Of a DNA stretch of 64,000 nt, positions 39,501 through 41,766 are shown piece after piece. Position 1 is the first letter of the stretch. Every line of letters begins with the position of its first letter. The notes under the pieces were generated by a model. It did no database searches and had not been told where the DNA came from. It worked only from the letters and a program-made list of their open reading frames with translations. This DNA comes from Symsagittifera roscoffensis (Eukaryota > Xenacoelomorpha > Acoela > Convolutidae): contig NC_087067.1 of the NCBI RefSeq assembly GCF_963678635.1, positions 21,016,596-21,080,595 on the forward strand, given 5' to 3'. The position numbers and the translations under genes were made by a program.

Positions 39501-40991
39501 AGGCTGGAAAAACAAAATTCTTCGAGCAATTTTTCTCAGAATACTTATACACAGAGGCGAAGCGCACCTATGCATCAATTGCGATACCTCACAAACATGA
39601 AAAAACGTAAGCCAAAAAAGTAATAACGGTACTACTATGATAGAGTGGTCCCTCGAAAAAGCAACTATGATAGACAGGTCCCGCGTGCATTTCGCATGTT
39701 ATAATTTTGAAAACTAATTTGTGTATAAATTATTCATTTCAAAAATCTTGCAAAATATGTTCAGCCAAAAACTTTTCAGACTGAAAATCGTAAATAACTA
39801 TTGTTTATATATTGAAATTTGCTCGCTTTACTTTATTTTAAGTTTTAACAACCATATAATTGGGTTGACTTATTTGTCATCAAAACCCACTATCGGCGTT
39901 TTTTTTTTAATTTTCAACATTAAAATGGTGAGGGGGAGGTTTTAAGAGGTAACAAAACATGAAATTCAATTGAAAATATACTGCGACATCTTTCTGAAAG
40001 GCGTATTCATAATTATTAAACGATTTGAGAGCTCTAGGTGTCGTATTCTCAAGGGACCTGGTTATTTTCAAGGGACCACTCTATCATAGTAGTACCGTAA
40101 TAACTATAATGAAAAATGCTTACAGCACAAGAATAATCCGTTATGTGAAAACTAAGCCGACAAACAAAACTTTTAATGGACAAAAATTCAATTTCATACA
40201 TTCTGGAAAAAAAACAGGGTCCGGCAGGTACTCGAACCCACGGCCATAGGTTGCAAAAGCAACCACGATACCTCTAGGCCAAACGGGAACGAATCTGGAA
40301 GTAGTTAAGCTTCAATAATACGCAAGTACGATTTGTAAGAAAAGATGTTTCCGGGAAAAAAGCCTAGTTCCCGATTACAAGACGCGCAAGTGTAACAATT
40401 CTAATTACAAGGCTAAAATAACAACTGACGTTTTTTAAAGTGTCTGATTTAACATTAAAAACTCTGGATGGTCAAATTGAGTAACTTAAACATAATTTCG
40501 GGGACAAAAAAAATGAGAACTTCAGTTAAGCAAATAACGCACTTGAGTAGTTTCTATGAGTCCCATTGGCGCATGAGGAGCTTCACTAGCCTCACTCGCT
40601 CCATTCAGATAAGTCGTAGACCCAAATGGTGAAGAAGAGGCAGTATGATTCGCATCACCATTTGCAATATGGCCGTAAGACATTACAGCAGGAGTCGGGT
40701 GGCTGCTGGTTCCATTGGTTTGATATCCATTTGTGTTCAATGGAGGAAATTGGGATTGGTAAGACGGCAGTGCATTGTGATCATCAACAGGTGGCGACGA
40801 CATCATTGTTTGATTAGTGAGTTGTTGTCCTTGAGGTCGGGCACCAGATACCTGATTAGAGCCAAAACCTGATTCCAAGGAGACAACCGGTGAACAAGAG
40901 GTCGAAAGCTGGGCTAGATTGTGGTTGGCTGATTCCAGAAAACTATTTGTTGTATACATGGTCATACCAAGGCCGAATTGTCGTCACAGCA
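1731..40991 (-). CDS. HDLBP: Vigilin (HDLBP) gene, 20 exons, 3' end outside window
   Basis: Vigilin is a cytoplasmic, partly ER-associated protein built from a tandem row of KH domains that bind mRNA and tRNA. Translating twenty minus-strand exons joined at GT-AG sites gives 1300 residues. The row starts with a degenerate KH unit (exon 2, EERRYQD...SRIQTQ) and runs through 14 further units with the usual IGxxG loop (for example FIGAKGKN, IIGREGAT, VIGKSGAN, IIGPKGST). Units 2, 3 and 11 have altered GxxG loops; for 3 and 11 I remember the same in vertebrate vigilin. Order, unit number and length (vertebrate protein about 1270 residues) fit vigilin and no other multi-KH family. All introns are phase 0 except two (after exons 5 and 8). 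The C-terminal exon(s) after 1731 are missing because the window ends. Whether 40991 is a cis-splice acceptor, a trans-splice site or lies within a longer first exon is not settled. Introns are mostly transposon-derived. The gene call is very secure; single exon edges are somewhat less so. Confidence 0.95.
2221..2418 (-). CDS. HDLBP: Vigilin exon 19 (KH unit 15)
   Basis: 66 codons, residues 1211-1276, DKADKCKEEITNIV to GSQEPSK. Loop RFIGAKGKN, RKMQDQYKVEIRFP. Donor GTAAGC. Confidence 0.93.
2419..3220. other. Intron between exons 18 and 19, nothing recognised
   Basis: About 800 bp of AT-rich intron. I see no ORF, tandem repeat or repeat-family signature. Confidence 0.6.
3221..3373 (-). CDS. 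HDLBP: Vigilin exon 18 (KH unit 14)
   Basis: 51 codons, residues 1160-1210, FPVNPKYFPKIIGPKG to AIVGYQ; GY closely matches vertebrate ITGYE. Acceptor TTTTCAG, donor GTCAGT. Confidence 0.93.
3496..3717 (-). CDS. HDLBP: Vigilin exon 17 (end of unit 13)
   Basis: 74 codons, residues 1086-1159, MQTKHNVRISIPRP to SYRVE. An Ala/Gly/Glu-rich insertion of about 25 residues interrupts the KH fold at the variable loop. Acceptor TTTAG, donor GTAAAG. Confidence 0.9.
3718..4398. other. Intron with short GC-rich tandem repeat
   Basis: Mostly plain intron. At 4131-4183 three copies of GGGCGGAATCAC occur close together; nothing else recognised. Confidence 0.6.
4399..4539 (-). CDS. HDLBP: Vigilin exon 16 (end of unit 12, start of unit 13)
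   Basis: 47 codons, residues 1039-1085, VLVTGRKENVDKA to GGGQLRE. It restores the second half of KH unit 12 and opens unit 13 with loop TLIGSGGGQ. Donor GTATGT. Confidence 0.92.
4640..4830. repeat. Local tandem repeat (TTTATTTGAAA / CTTCCAAGTAGCACAG)
   Basis: Two short modules, TTTTTATTTGAAAnnTTGTCT and CCTTCCAAGTAGCACAG, each recur three to four times in alternating order. A local slippage-type repeat. Confidence 0.65.
5045..5390. repeat. Interspersed repeat related to 31960-32100
   Basis: The segment 5120-5215 (ACCACCGCAGTCGCGCCAACG through GCGCGCTCTTGG) is similar to 31965-32080, and its left side (CCAACGATTAG...) matches the arms of the foldback at 8198-8773. Unclassified; no coding potential believed. 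Confidence 0.5.
5575..5785. repeat. Tandem duplication, about 125-bp unit
   Basis: TTTATCTnAACGGAGAAAA-TATCG followed by CAAGATATCTCTCCGATCAA and ATCTTTAGTTT occurs twice in a row. Confidence 0.6.
5915..6305. repeat. Three tandem copies of a roughly 125-bp unit
   Basis: Each copy contains CTACACAAA, CTCCAATCGTA, ATGCTTCAAAGCTCATTTG and GATAGTTGGGTCC, at about 5920, 6045 and 6170. Open frames through it are translations of the repeat. Confidence 0.7.
6306..7455. other. Intron DNA, little recognised
   Basis: At 6310-6360 there is a relic of the foldback family (CAGTATTTAGACGACCGCGTATTC). Otherwise no gene or repeat recognised. Confidence 0.5.
7456..7660 (-). mobile_element. MITE B, copy 1 (about 205 bp)
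   Basis: Begins GGCTCTTTTTCCTTTA plus a C-run and ends with a G-run plus GGAAAGAGCC, the inverse. The core (GACCACATTGTCCGATTG, GGTCTTCATACTCAACCTCG) is the reverse complement of the copy at 24366-24593. No ORF. Confidence 0.75.
7661..8197. other. Intron with foldback-family relic
   Basis: At 7930-8040 a stretch (AAATACTGGCGG...GTTGTCTAAATACGGACC) is related to the foldback next to it. Nothing else recognised. Confidence 0.5.
8198..8773. mobile_element. Foldback element, 576 bp with arms of about 250 bp
   Basis: The left arm (from GCGGCGGTCACTAATCTGC) reappears inverted in the right arm (GCAGATTAGTTACCGCCGC). Both carry CCAATCAGAAATCA, GGGCCTTATGCGACTG, GGACCTATGGGAA and ACAACCGCGTATTCAT. 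Arms are imperfect; the centre is near 8486. A right-hand appendix 8772-8818 is a smaller inverted repeat (GCAGTATTT...AAATACTGC). Non-autonomous DNA element or foldback. Confidence 0.75.
8887..9384. mobile_element. hAT-like MITE, 498 bp
   Basis: Terminal inverted repeats CAGGGATGTTCAAAAATTAA at both ends. Flanking 8-mers GTGGTCAG (8879-8886) and GTGGTAAG (9385-9392) match at 7 of 8, as expected for a hAT target duplication. CAGGG ends are also typical of hAT. No transposase ORF. Confidence 0.82.
9122..9237. repeat. 15-bp minisatellite inside the hAT-like MITE
   Basis: About eight copies of AAATnAATCATCCTC (n = A or G) in tandem. Confidence 0.9.
9637..9849 (+). repeat. 5' LTR
   Basis: Starts TGTTGTGATTC, ends CTTTATTA. 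Directly followed by TGGCGCAG, a primer-binding site that matches the 3' end of tRNA-Ser over eight bases. Confidence 0.93.
9849..11483 (+). CDS. Gag-protease of the LTR retrotransposon (3' part cut by insertion)
   Basis: 545 codons from the ATG at 9849 (MAQSTTDSN) to the insertion border. Residues 1-270 are capsid-like (WNNWIDQFHLA, YEQFWGALSDLA). A nucleocapsid zinc knuckle CNICKYKGHFGRLC (CX2CX4HX4C) is near residues 310-323, preceded by a degenerate one. An aspartic-protease block follows near residue 412 (NIPVDSASPVSFL, with DSA where DTG/DSG is usual, and HERNILGNDNLPR as the second conserved block). An open frame continues to 11636 but is insertion sequence. The start codon is set by its position at the LTR end. 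Confidence 0.85.
9850..9862 (+). promoter_or_regulatory. Primer-binding site, tRNA-Ser-like
   Basis: TGGCGCAGTCAAC starts at the first base after the LTR. TGGCGCAG is complementary to a CTGCGCCA tRNA 3' end, as in tRNA-Ser-primed gypsy elements. The gag ATG (9849-9851) overlaps its first two bases. Confidence 0.65.
11590..12835. repeat. TTTA-rich microsatellite in a 305-bp higher-order tandem
   Basis: TTTA/TTTG-rich DNA. The anchor TTCTTTCATTTAGTTTTGC recurs near 11758, 12067, 12369 and 12672, so a unit of about 305 bp is itself tandem. Long hydrophobic open frames here are products of the repeat. Confidence 0.9.
12836..13181 (+). other. Upstream region of the USP-like ORF
   Basis: AT-rich, non-repetitive. 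TTCTATTTTCAG ends at 13173, nine bases before the ATG, and looks like a 3' splice site, so an upstream exon is possible. No promoter motif recognised. Confidence 0.4.
13182..14804 (+). CDS. Ubiquitin-specific-protease-like protein with basic repeat tail
   Basis: 540 codons from ATG 13182 (MQPFRPTGIANDDN). The peptidase C19 (USP) catalytic boxes are intact: Cys16 in NSCYLNSVLQLL, His242 in YGHYFTVI, Asn257-Asp258 in CVNDCTIS, then GCAYVILCEK. Paired cysteines CCLC and CPNSTC fit the USP zinc ribbon. The catalytic part covers about residues 1-285. The rest is very basic with repeated EYNRQRLxxLRxxPxF units (two clear, more degenerate) of a kind I associate with Helitron-type proteins. No stop or frameshift; the stop lies in the first copy of the downstream minisatellite. 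USP enzymes remove ubiquitin from proteins; the substrate is unknown. Alternatives: a captured host USP gene fragment or a non-Helitron element's protein. An upstream exon is possible. Confidence 0.75.
   Translation: MQPFRPTGIANDDNSCYLNSVLQLLLSSACIRDRLSRLTEFDHGGVLISTVTEIFCQMLSTENFFINASTSKVKILQHLDLNYSFSYTYGHQHDASEVLLSIINAFKSEGQWNFFEISYSDNFTCCLCNVSWRRPETTSALVLSPPRNGQLLQELVVNHFANQAINVTCPNSTCISERAITTKEPTHIANTVILLIARYMFVAGNRVYSRAEVTIGETIEIGGCDYGVKAAVIHTGSFEYGHYFTVIKTAHEYLCVNDCTISHHHVPDWGCAYVILCEKKDMYPTPAANIMLLDNLSNNTCGNVKKLTKSKMDRKVYQAEWARTKREKAKTINHTNSLSQNSVPSHVDLTPVSIEFDLAATIFDKKKPKREYNRQRLERLRKSPTFVEQERVSQRKDSIGQVRTDRKQEYNRQRLSKLRVLPNFKEHQHLSRSNEQYKILKTNVVKQHFRNNPQYEAINRLRSQQRMKIPNVLAKNKEMASKRAKSAGVKKRIVSRRKIKPRQKLPPSIKQLVRRWNRKILDSCLQFVCTIYQNFIVYMC
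14789..15290 (+). repeat. 76-bp minisatellite, about seven copies
   Basis: Units begin TGTATACATGTGTTAGTACG at about 14789, 14865, 14941, 15016, 15093, 15170 and 15245 and contain TTTTTAGTTCTAGAACTG and CAATATAGCAAAATTT. The USP-like ORF ends inside the first unit. Confidence 0.92.
15291..15372 (+). other. 3' end of the inserted element with GCGC hairpin
   Basis: Contains GCGCGTAGCGC (a 4-bp stem with 3-nt loop), 10 bp before the inferred right border. Confidence 0.45.
15373..15853 (+). CDS. Pol, reverse transcriptase N-terminal half
   Basis: Frame opens at the right border of the insertion (YKGLFNRVGKISS). RT fingers are clear: RMEKEGHIIKLN, CFISPIVITRKKDGSIKLALD (the usual SPIVxVxKKDGSxRxCxD block) and LDLKNAYSQLQL (conserved palm Asp). 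It ends with a frameshift in GGTTTTTA near 15851, after which the RT continues in another frame. Confidence 0.88.
15853..17170 (+). CDS. Pol, RT catalytic half and RNase H
   Basis: Continues the RT as FLTGFYGLGDMPNEFQRVMD (the FGLxxAPxxFQRxM block), then the active-site YTDDILIAS (YxDD) and the thumb (FLGFKISKSGV-type). RNase H follows: KTDASHNGLGATLEQ (first Asp), NELELLGVVWA (Glu), IVTDHKAL (Asp). A Cys/Lys/Asn-rich spacer follows. The frame is lost again before the integrase, at some point between about 16800 and 17170. Confidence 0.9.
17170..19299 (+). CDS. Pol, integrase with long C-terminal tail
   Basis: Integrase inserts retrotransposon DNA. Zinc-binding part: HETHPGQFG supplies both His, and YTQCIMAGKN has only one Cys of the usual CxxC. 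Catalytic DDE core: VDLDFAGPL, SIRADHGSCF and SNGVVERL give Asp, Asp, Glu. A basic tail follows with DTKHTVTLDNGHVIRKSDL resembling a GPY/F-type module, then a long Ser/Thr/Pro-rich segment to a stop at 19297-19299. A further open frame 19166-19504 looks like the frameshifted end of the same protein (DISSGIDTDVR). Confidence 0.88.
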   Translation, partial: DQEKQLQEFITSVNVLKISLRAEKKGIFLNFNNDIMSYLHKKLLAKYKGDLRLPDNPLSLSDHCSNKLIKLMTDEDKILKEVKKAVHEGKPLDKFGAYLKNFQRDIHVKEGLLFNDNKLIVPAALRSPFLSLLHETHPGQFGMKALAENIWWPHLHREIYHHGKNYTQCIMAGKNLKVLLGTNKTEKLPNLTEPNEEVDLDFAGPLDKSWGNAKYLLLCIDRFSKFPSAKVVNNTSTSSILTFMTDYCHLHGFPKSIRADHGSCFTSFDFRNFCEKNNINLILCTVGDHRSNGVVERLIYTVKAKLLAMSFNDPKPSLNTAIDKIIWNIRSTKQSSIGCSPFSKHFNRSPNTFWKSLVSHAISLDKGKSIITKDRAQDWGADDAFEDGYLEDRTIEKRGYESDPADKVDRNLQRAPLSNPFSQGGNWFRKTVNRREGEPYFKPLGSKPLSDTKHTVTLDNGHVIRKSDLAFNKTQPAAPKTFTARPKALINSNDLAGKRKRNSPSKRRDSNIGGPSMTFTPTGGNSSKKRRSFFTTSKGSKFDYNNLNSSLALDLWDKVIDDYLGTESEIVYNTPTVNLHSNLDQPRSTIQSQTNTETTFNIPTGTSDDPIRVDSSPEKTVETPKTPISSKHRVRRNPGPPKFYGDRRFIDQVTLGTETISAVDSDDEPLITFSGAKSPKQIPSFCTTSPSDYLTPIDEIPRHSYDFGC
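19505..19878 (+). other. 3' untranslated region of the retrotransposon
   Basis: No ORF. It ends GCACTGGGGAA directly before the 3' LTR, a short purine run that could serve as the polypurine tract. Confidence 0.6.
19879..20091 (+). repeat. 3' LTR
   Basis: 213 bp, identical to the 5' LTR except at three sites (CTATTA/CTTTTA, CTACGAAG/CTATGAAG, CTTTTAAC/CTTTCAAC). Followed by the target duplication CTGAC. Confidence 0.93.
20296..20416. repeat. Two tandem hairpins with AAGTTAACAT stems and a 22-G run
   Basis: 20296-20344 and 20353-20416 each run AAGTTAACAnCnTCC ... GGAnGATGTTAACTT, so each folds on itself. The second contains a run of about 22 Gs (20382-20403). Lies 122 bp from the donor side of vigilin exon 15. 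The run length is doubtful in any assembly. Confidence 0.75.
20538..20765 (-). CDS. HDLBP: Vigilin exon 15 (first half of KH unit 12)
   Basis: 76 codons, residues 963-1038, TWDYIEIEPMHH to PQQPNQ. Loop TILGKSGSN. After KFPDQQ comes a long Gly/Gln/Ala/Pro-rich insertion, where vertebrate vigilin has its acidic insertion. The upstream acceptor lies only 18 bp from a LINE tail; the downstream intron is 16 kb. Confidence 0.92.
20784..22750 (-). mobile_element. 5'-truncated CR1/L2-like LINE
   Basis: Single RT ORF with no endonuclease, open from 22750, so truncated at the 5' side next to a MITE. The 3' end is a (CTA)n microsatellite tail at 20784-20807, typical of CR1/L2-like LINEs. It lies in the same orientation as vigilin, in the intron before exon 15. 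Confidence 0.8.
20861..22732 (-). CDS. LINE reverse transcriptase (truncated ORF2)
   Basis: About 620 residues without stops. RT blocks in order: NYRPISILPRISLILERI, QHGFMKSRSTISQL, FDVRKAFDSVPHHLL (first Asp), SGVPQGSVLGPLLF, YLFADDLKIYSS (FADD catalytic pair), then the C-terminal LYGAPAWCPSL block of non-LTR elements. The apurinic endonuclease that should precede the RT is absent. The frame has no ATG near the start and simply opens at 22750. The lack of stops suggests a recent insertion. Jockey, CR1, L2 and Rex groups are not separable by eye; I favour CR1/L2-like from the tail. Confidence 0.88.
   Translation of the reverse strand, partial: KKENSYLQAIKLKDITRYLSESIELDKEVFINQFNLSSTSECFKLLKTLGYNSALPSIMYHGNISLTTELEKATGFNKFFASVFNDQEMFTLPDLFSNVSICLNDLNLSLPDIESFLNYCPDTSNTGPDNIPSFVLSHCSDIISPLVYDLYAWILKHKNWPSQWKTSFVTPLYKSDARNDITNYRPISILPRISLILERILFNFIYPKVRHLIKRQQHGFMKSRSTISQLIIYLDSIYSSCDKNSPGLAIYFDVRKAFDSVPHHLLLAILVILGFDFEFLQLFESYLTNRYQCVLINQSISSPLPVTSGVPQGSVLGPLLFILFINDMTDDVLNSEFYLFADDLKIYSSSAPSLVQKDIDSLFNWSTNNHLQFHSAKCKVLNFGGYDDSIQFLLGSDILPFVDEIKDLGIIVSNNLSWKSHLNTKLIKCSRLFYFLKRNIPFSVSCSRKKLLYNTLILSILLYGAPAWCPSLTLLHQLELFQYKVLRWIKKCSSYVSGLLNLNMLPISYVLIRVEILLLWKLHNNVIDVDCKSATSSLPTRSATSGLFVIPNTRKLKTDDNFFVRAPRAANELLRLKIISFDMPLGMFKSKLNKFLLLKTSTLFDINRSCTFFVKCFCKNCRS
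22777..23242. mobile_element. MITE A, copy 1 (466 bp)
   Basis: Ends GGTACTACTATGATAG and CTATCATAGTAGTACC. Flanks CTAAAATA and GCAAAATA agree at 6 of 8. Nearly full-length relative to the copy at 39629-40096, opposite orientation. No ORF. Confidence 0.85.
23302..23387 (-). tRNA. tRNA-Tyr (GTA) with intron
   Basis: Minus strand: acceptor TCCGCCG pairs with CGGCGGA, D arm AGCTCAGTTGGTAGAGC, anticodon region GACTGTAG, an intron of about 11 nt (23339-23349) right after the base following the anticodon, then ATCCTT, and T arm CCTGGTTCGAGTCCGGG. Intron in this position is the rule for eukaryotic tRNA-Tyr. Discriminator A. It sits in vigilin intron 14, in the same direction. Confidence 0.96.
23700..23771 (+). 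tRNA. tRNA-Trp (CCA)
   Basis: 72 nt, no intron. Acceptor GACTCCG/CGGGGTC, D arm GGCGCAACGGTAGCGC, anticodon stem TCTGA/TCAGA with loop CTCCAGA giving anticodon CCA, T arm GTGTTCGAATCAC, discriminator A. Opposite strand to vigilin and 123 bp from exon 14. Confidence 0.96.
23895..24143 (-). CDS. HDLBP: Vigilin exon 14 (KH unit 11, no GxxG)
   Basis: 83 codons, residues 880-962, ESTVESEMEIEP to DVKNQ. The loop reads FMQNNRRV instead of IGxxG. As I remember the vertebrate protein, the matching unit (RRGQ) is also altered, so loss is probably ancestral. A Pro/Asn insertion lies in the variable loop. The tRNA-Trp gene lies 123 bp downstream in the next intron. Confidence 0.92.
24366..24593 (+). mobile_element. 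MITE B, copy 2 (228 bp)
   Basis: Ends AAGGCGCCGGCTCTTTTTCC plus a C-run at left and a G-run plus GGAAAAAGAGCCAAGGCGCC at right, inverted. The core matches 7456-7660 in reverse orientation. Confidence 0.78.
24600..24679. repeat. Fragment of MITE A
   Basis: TTTTAACAACCATAATTGGG through GACTTATTTGTCATCAA matches an internal part of MITE A (39845-39890), directly before another MITE A copy. Confidence 0.65.
24680..25035. mobile_element. MITE A, copy 2, internally deleted (356 bp)
   Basis: Same ends (GGTACTACTATGAT ... ATCATAGTAGTACC) but about 110 bp shorter inside. Flanks do not show a convincing duplication. Confidence 0.8.
25036..26860. repeat. Intron made mostly of R1 repeat copies
   Basis: Three R1 copies lie head to tail at about 25150-25510, 25600-25990 and 26230-26610 (marks GATCACGTTTT, ATAGCGGAGTTTG, ACGTTCATTGACTC). 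A relic of the MITE A end is near 26700 (ACCCGTCTATCATAC). The last part is plain. Confidence 0.6.
26861..27112 (-). CDS. HDLBP: Vigilin exon 13 (KH unit 10)
   Basis: 84 codons, residues 796-879, VEKVVKRLEDEA to RVQQL. Loop FLIGREGSY. Donor GTAGGT. Confidence 0.93.
27113..27483. other. Intron between exons 12 and 13, nothing recognised
   Basis: 371 bp, no repeat or ORF recognised. Confidence 0.6.
27484..27654 (-). CDS. HDLBP: Vigilin exon 12 (KH unit 9)
   Basis: 57 codons, residues 739-795, ANIIERSIDIP to GDRKE. Loop ALIGKAGAH. Acceptor TTTGCAG, donor GTATGG. Confidence 0.93.
27655..28017. other. Intron between exons 11 and 12, nothing recognised
   Basis: 363 bp, no repeat or ORF recognised. 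Confidence 0.6.
28018..28038 (-). CDS. HDLBP: Vigilin exon 11, 21-nt microexon
   Basis: Minus strand reads ...TTTTAG|21 nt|GTGAGTG..., perfect-looking acceptor and donor around seven codons, AILADAA. Inserting it between exons 10 and 12 gives QQAILADAANII, which fills the linker where vertebrate vigilin has KDLANIAE. Without it the linker would be seven residues short. Seen: both splice sites, phase 0, residue similarity. Inferred: constitutive inclusion. Confidence 0.72.
28258..28512 (-). CDS. HDLBP: Vigilin exon 10 (KH unit 8)
   Basis: 85 codons, residues 647-731, from AENNYELSVSV to EIESQQ. The loop is NIIGREGAT. A glycine-rich insertion (GRGGGGMSGGGDS) sits in the KH variable loop between strands beta2 and beta3. 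Donor GTAAAG. Confidence 0.93.
28513..31468. other. Intron between exons 9 and 10 with R1 fragments
   Basis: R1 pieces at 28905-29050 (inverted), 29290-29500 and 31180-31450. 30840-31080 has two diverged copies of a roughly 120-bp unit (CTACnTTGAACAACACTTGCAC). The remainder is AT-rich and unassigned. Confidence 0.55.
31469..31661 (-). CDS. HDLBP: Vigilin exon 9 (KH unit 7)
   Basis: 193 nt completing Arg582 and encoding LMIGQNGENIRKL and the rest of KH unit 7 to AKEL (residue 646). The block GPKDQVEKC is close to the vertebrate GPKNEVEKC block. A short Ser/Asn insertion follows NFPENK. Confidence 0.93.
31830..32230. repeat. R1 start and relic of the 5045-5390 repeat
   Basis: 31830-31930 carries the R1 left end (AGCCAACTAACAGTTAGAAG). 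31965-32080 resembles 5120-5215. The rest up to exon 8 shows nothing. Confidence 0.5.
32437..32597 (-). CDS. HDLBP: Vigilin exon 8 (end of unit 6, start of unit 7)
   Basis: 161 nt from VQIKVPNEMQD to EHRLH plus two bases of an Arg codon (phase-2 intron, AG|G), the same split as exon 5. Donor GTTAGT. Confidence 0.92.
32598..33051. other. Intron between exons 7 and 8, nothing recognised
   Basis: 454 bp of AT-rich DNA; no repeat or ORF recognised. The neighbouring introns 33256-33589 and 33651-33991 are likewise plain. Confidence 0.6.
33052..33255 (-). CDS. HDLBP: Vigilin exon 7 (end of unit 5, start of unit 6)
   Basis: 68 codons, residues 461-528, from VHVEFTGDSII to LCQGKQ. It contains KH unit 6 up to the loop HVIGKSGANI. 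Donor GTACGA. Confidence 0.92.
33590..33650 (-). CDS. HDLBP: Vigilin exon 6 (KH unit 5 core, 61 nt)
   Basis: A 61-nt exon completing Arg440 and encoding YLIGKDGSKLQEMLGENVSK, the GxxG helix of KH unit 5. Acceptor TTTAG, donor GTCTGT. Its length (1 + 60 nt) restores phase exactly. Confidence 0.9.
33992..34209 (-). CDS. HDLBP: Vigilin exon 5 (KH unit 4, start of unit 5)
   Basis: 218 nt, residues 368-439 plus two bases of codon 440. KH unit 4 has the loop IIGQRGRG; the exon then starts unit 5 (CPNWLH, a vigilin signature) and stops inside the Arg codon (AG|G), a phase-2 intron. Donor GTAAAG. Confidence 0.92.
34567..34785 (-). CDS. HDLBP: Vigilin exon 4 (KH unit 3)
   Basis: 73 codons, residues 295-367, from VYHPFISGAFNR to VQIDK. 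It corresponds to the vigilin unit beginning FHPFIAG, whose loop is also not GxxG. Acceptor CTGCAG, donor GTTTGT. A 3.8-kb intron separates it from exon 3. Confidence 0.9.
35370..35690 (-). mobile_element. tRNA-derived SINE, copy 2, with internal minisatellite
   Basis: Read on the minus strand it begins TTAGCTTAGGCGTTCAC (A-box-like), has TTGTCGATCCC (B-box) and ends GCAATAGTGGTACCACGTGA plus an A-run, as in the copy at 8845-9530. A 33-bp tandem has expanded inside it. Confidence 0.65.
35450..35600. repeat. 33-bp minisatellite inside SINE copy 2
   Basis: About four and a half copies of GAAGCTAGAGGTCAAATGAG plus CTAGAAGTCAAAT. The other SINE copies have this motif once. Confidence 0.92.
37515..37690 (+). 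mobile_element. tRNA-derived SINE, copy 3 (diverged)
   Basis: Shares GTCGTTCGTTTTGAGATCGTTAGATCG with the SINE head and GTTCCTGACAC with its tail; the middle differs. Lower confidence than the other two. Confidence 0.45.
38557..38799 (-). CDS. HDLBP: Vigilin exon 3 (KH unit 2)
   Basis: 81 codons, residues 214-294, from AKETIHVSKEFYG to CIPK. The GxxG loop reads KGKG, so the first glycine is lost. Acceptor TTTCAG, donor GTATGT. Confidence 0.88.
38932..39147 (-). CDS. HDLBP: Vigilin exon 2 (degenerate first KH unit)
   Basis: 72 codons, phase 0 both ends; residues 142-213. It opens ILTIPVEERRYQD and closes SRIQTQ, matching the conserved pre-KH1 block of vigilin (VPLEERKY...ARLQTQ). There is no GxxG loop. 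The donor (CAA|GTTCGT) is weak compared with the other exons. Confidence 0.85.
39629..40096. mobile_element. MITE A, copy 3, with perfect 8-bp target duplication
   Basis: 468 bp with ends GGTACTACTATGATAG / CTATCATAGTAGTACC. The flanks are GTAATAAC on both sides (39621-39628 and 40097-40104), an 8-bp duplication as made by hAT-type transposases. No ORF. Reference copy for the family. Confidence 0.9.
40217..40290 (-). pseudogene. tRNA-like pseudogene
   Basis: Minus strand has TGGCCTAGAGG (A-box-like), a perfect anticodon stem GGTTG/CAACC around CTTTTGC (anticodon TTT) and GGTTCGAGTAC (B-box-like). The acceptor pairs at four of seven positions and the T stem fails, so it is a dead tRNA copy or a SINE head. 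Confidence 0.5.
40543..40991 (-). CDS. HDLBP: Vigilin exon 1 (start codon exon)
   Basis: Coding starts at the ATG at 40965 (MTMYTTNSF) and runs 141 codons to a GT donor after Gln141 (donor GTGCGT). The leader is rich in Ser, Asn, Gln and Pro and contains a SQFPPL stretch reminiscent of the DAFPPL motif of vertebrate vigilin leaders. A TTTTTCAG acceptor-like site ends at 40992, so a 5' UTR exon or a trans-spliced leader probably precedes it. Start choice rests on being the first ATG after that site. Confidence 0.8.
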
Positions 40992-41766
40992 CTGAAAAAT
41001 TATTTAGAATCAAAGGAAATTATCACGAGAATATTGAATGACAATTAATTGGTCTAAGACTACAGGTTTAAGACTATTTCCTTAAATTAGACAATTTCAT
41101 TCATCATTACGGTGGCATCTGAAAGTGTAGATAATGACTATCTGCTGATTCAGATACTATAATATTTTCTGGAATATTTCGGTGTCGTAACTTACACTGT
41201 TTCAGATGCTGCTTCCAAAGTCGTAGATGATTATAGAAACCAATGATCAAGGACCATACAAGGATTCTGAAACGGAATGAGGATACTTAGAATAAAAGGT
41301 CAATTAAAAAAAACTAAATTACAAAAGGGGCCCTTCCGTTTAGTTACGGTAAGTGCACAAGCTGGATAGGGTCATACCAGCGATATAAAAATGCATATAT
41401 ATCAGCAATGAAGTCATAAATCAGCATTAAATGCATCGTCGTAATGTTAATTTATCTTAGCCGTCCTTCCTCTACAATAGCGCTTATGGAGTTGTCGATA
41501 AACTGAATTTTGCGCAGCGATCTGCAGCCCCTTATACAAAGTATAGAGTTTCTTAGTACCGCGAAGCTTATTTTAGTTCTTATGTAGTTTATCGATTCTG
41601 GGTAGCTTTCTGGTCTCTTTTCACTTAGTTTTTCGGCTAATCACTGCATCGTCCGCGTGGCTGTCGGAGCAGCGCCAACAGTGCATCCGAAAATTAGCGG
41701 GCAGAAGCTTCTCTGCTCTACGTTTAAACTCTTTGCTGATATTTGAAGTTCTTCAGCGTTTCGACA
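40992..41766. other. Upstream of vigilin exon 1, nothing recognised
   Basis: Should contain a 5' intron or promoter of vigilin. I see no TATA box, CpG cluster or second exon that I could defend. Confidence 0.4.

Noticed and set aside
40217-40290. Functional tRNA-Lys (TTT)
   Set aside because: Acceptor and T stems do not pair; kept only as a pseudogene.
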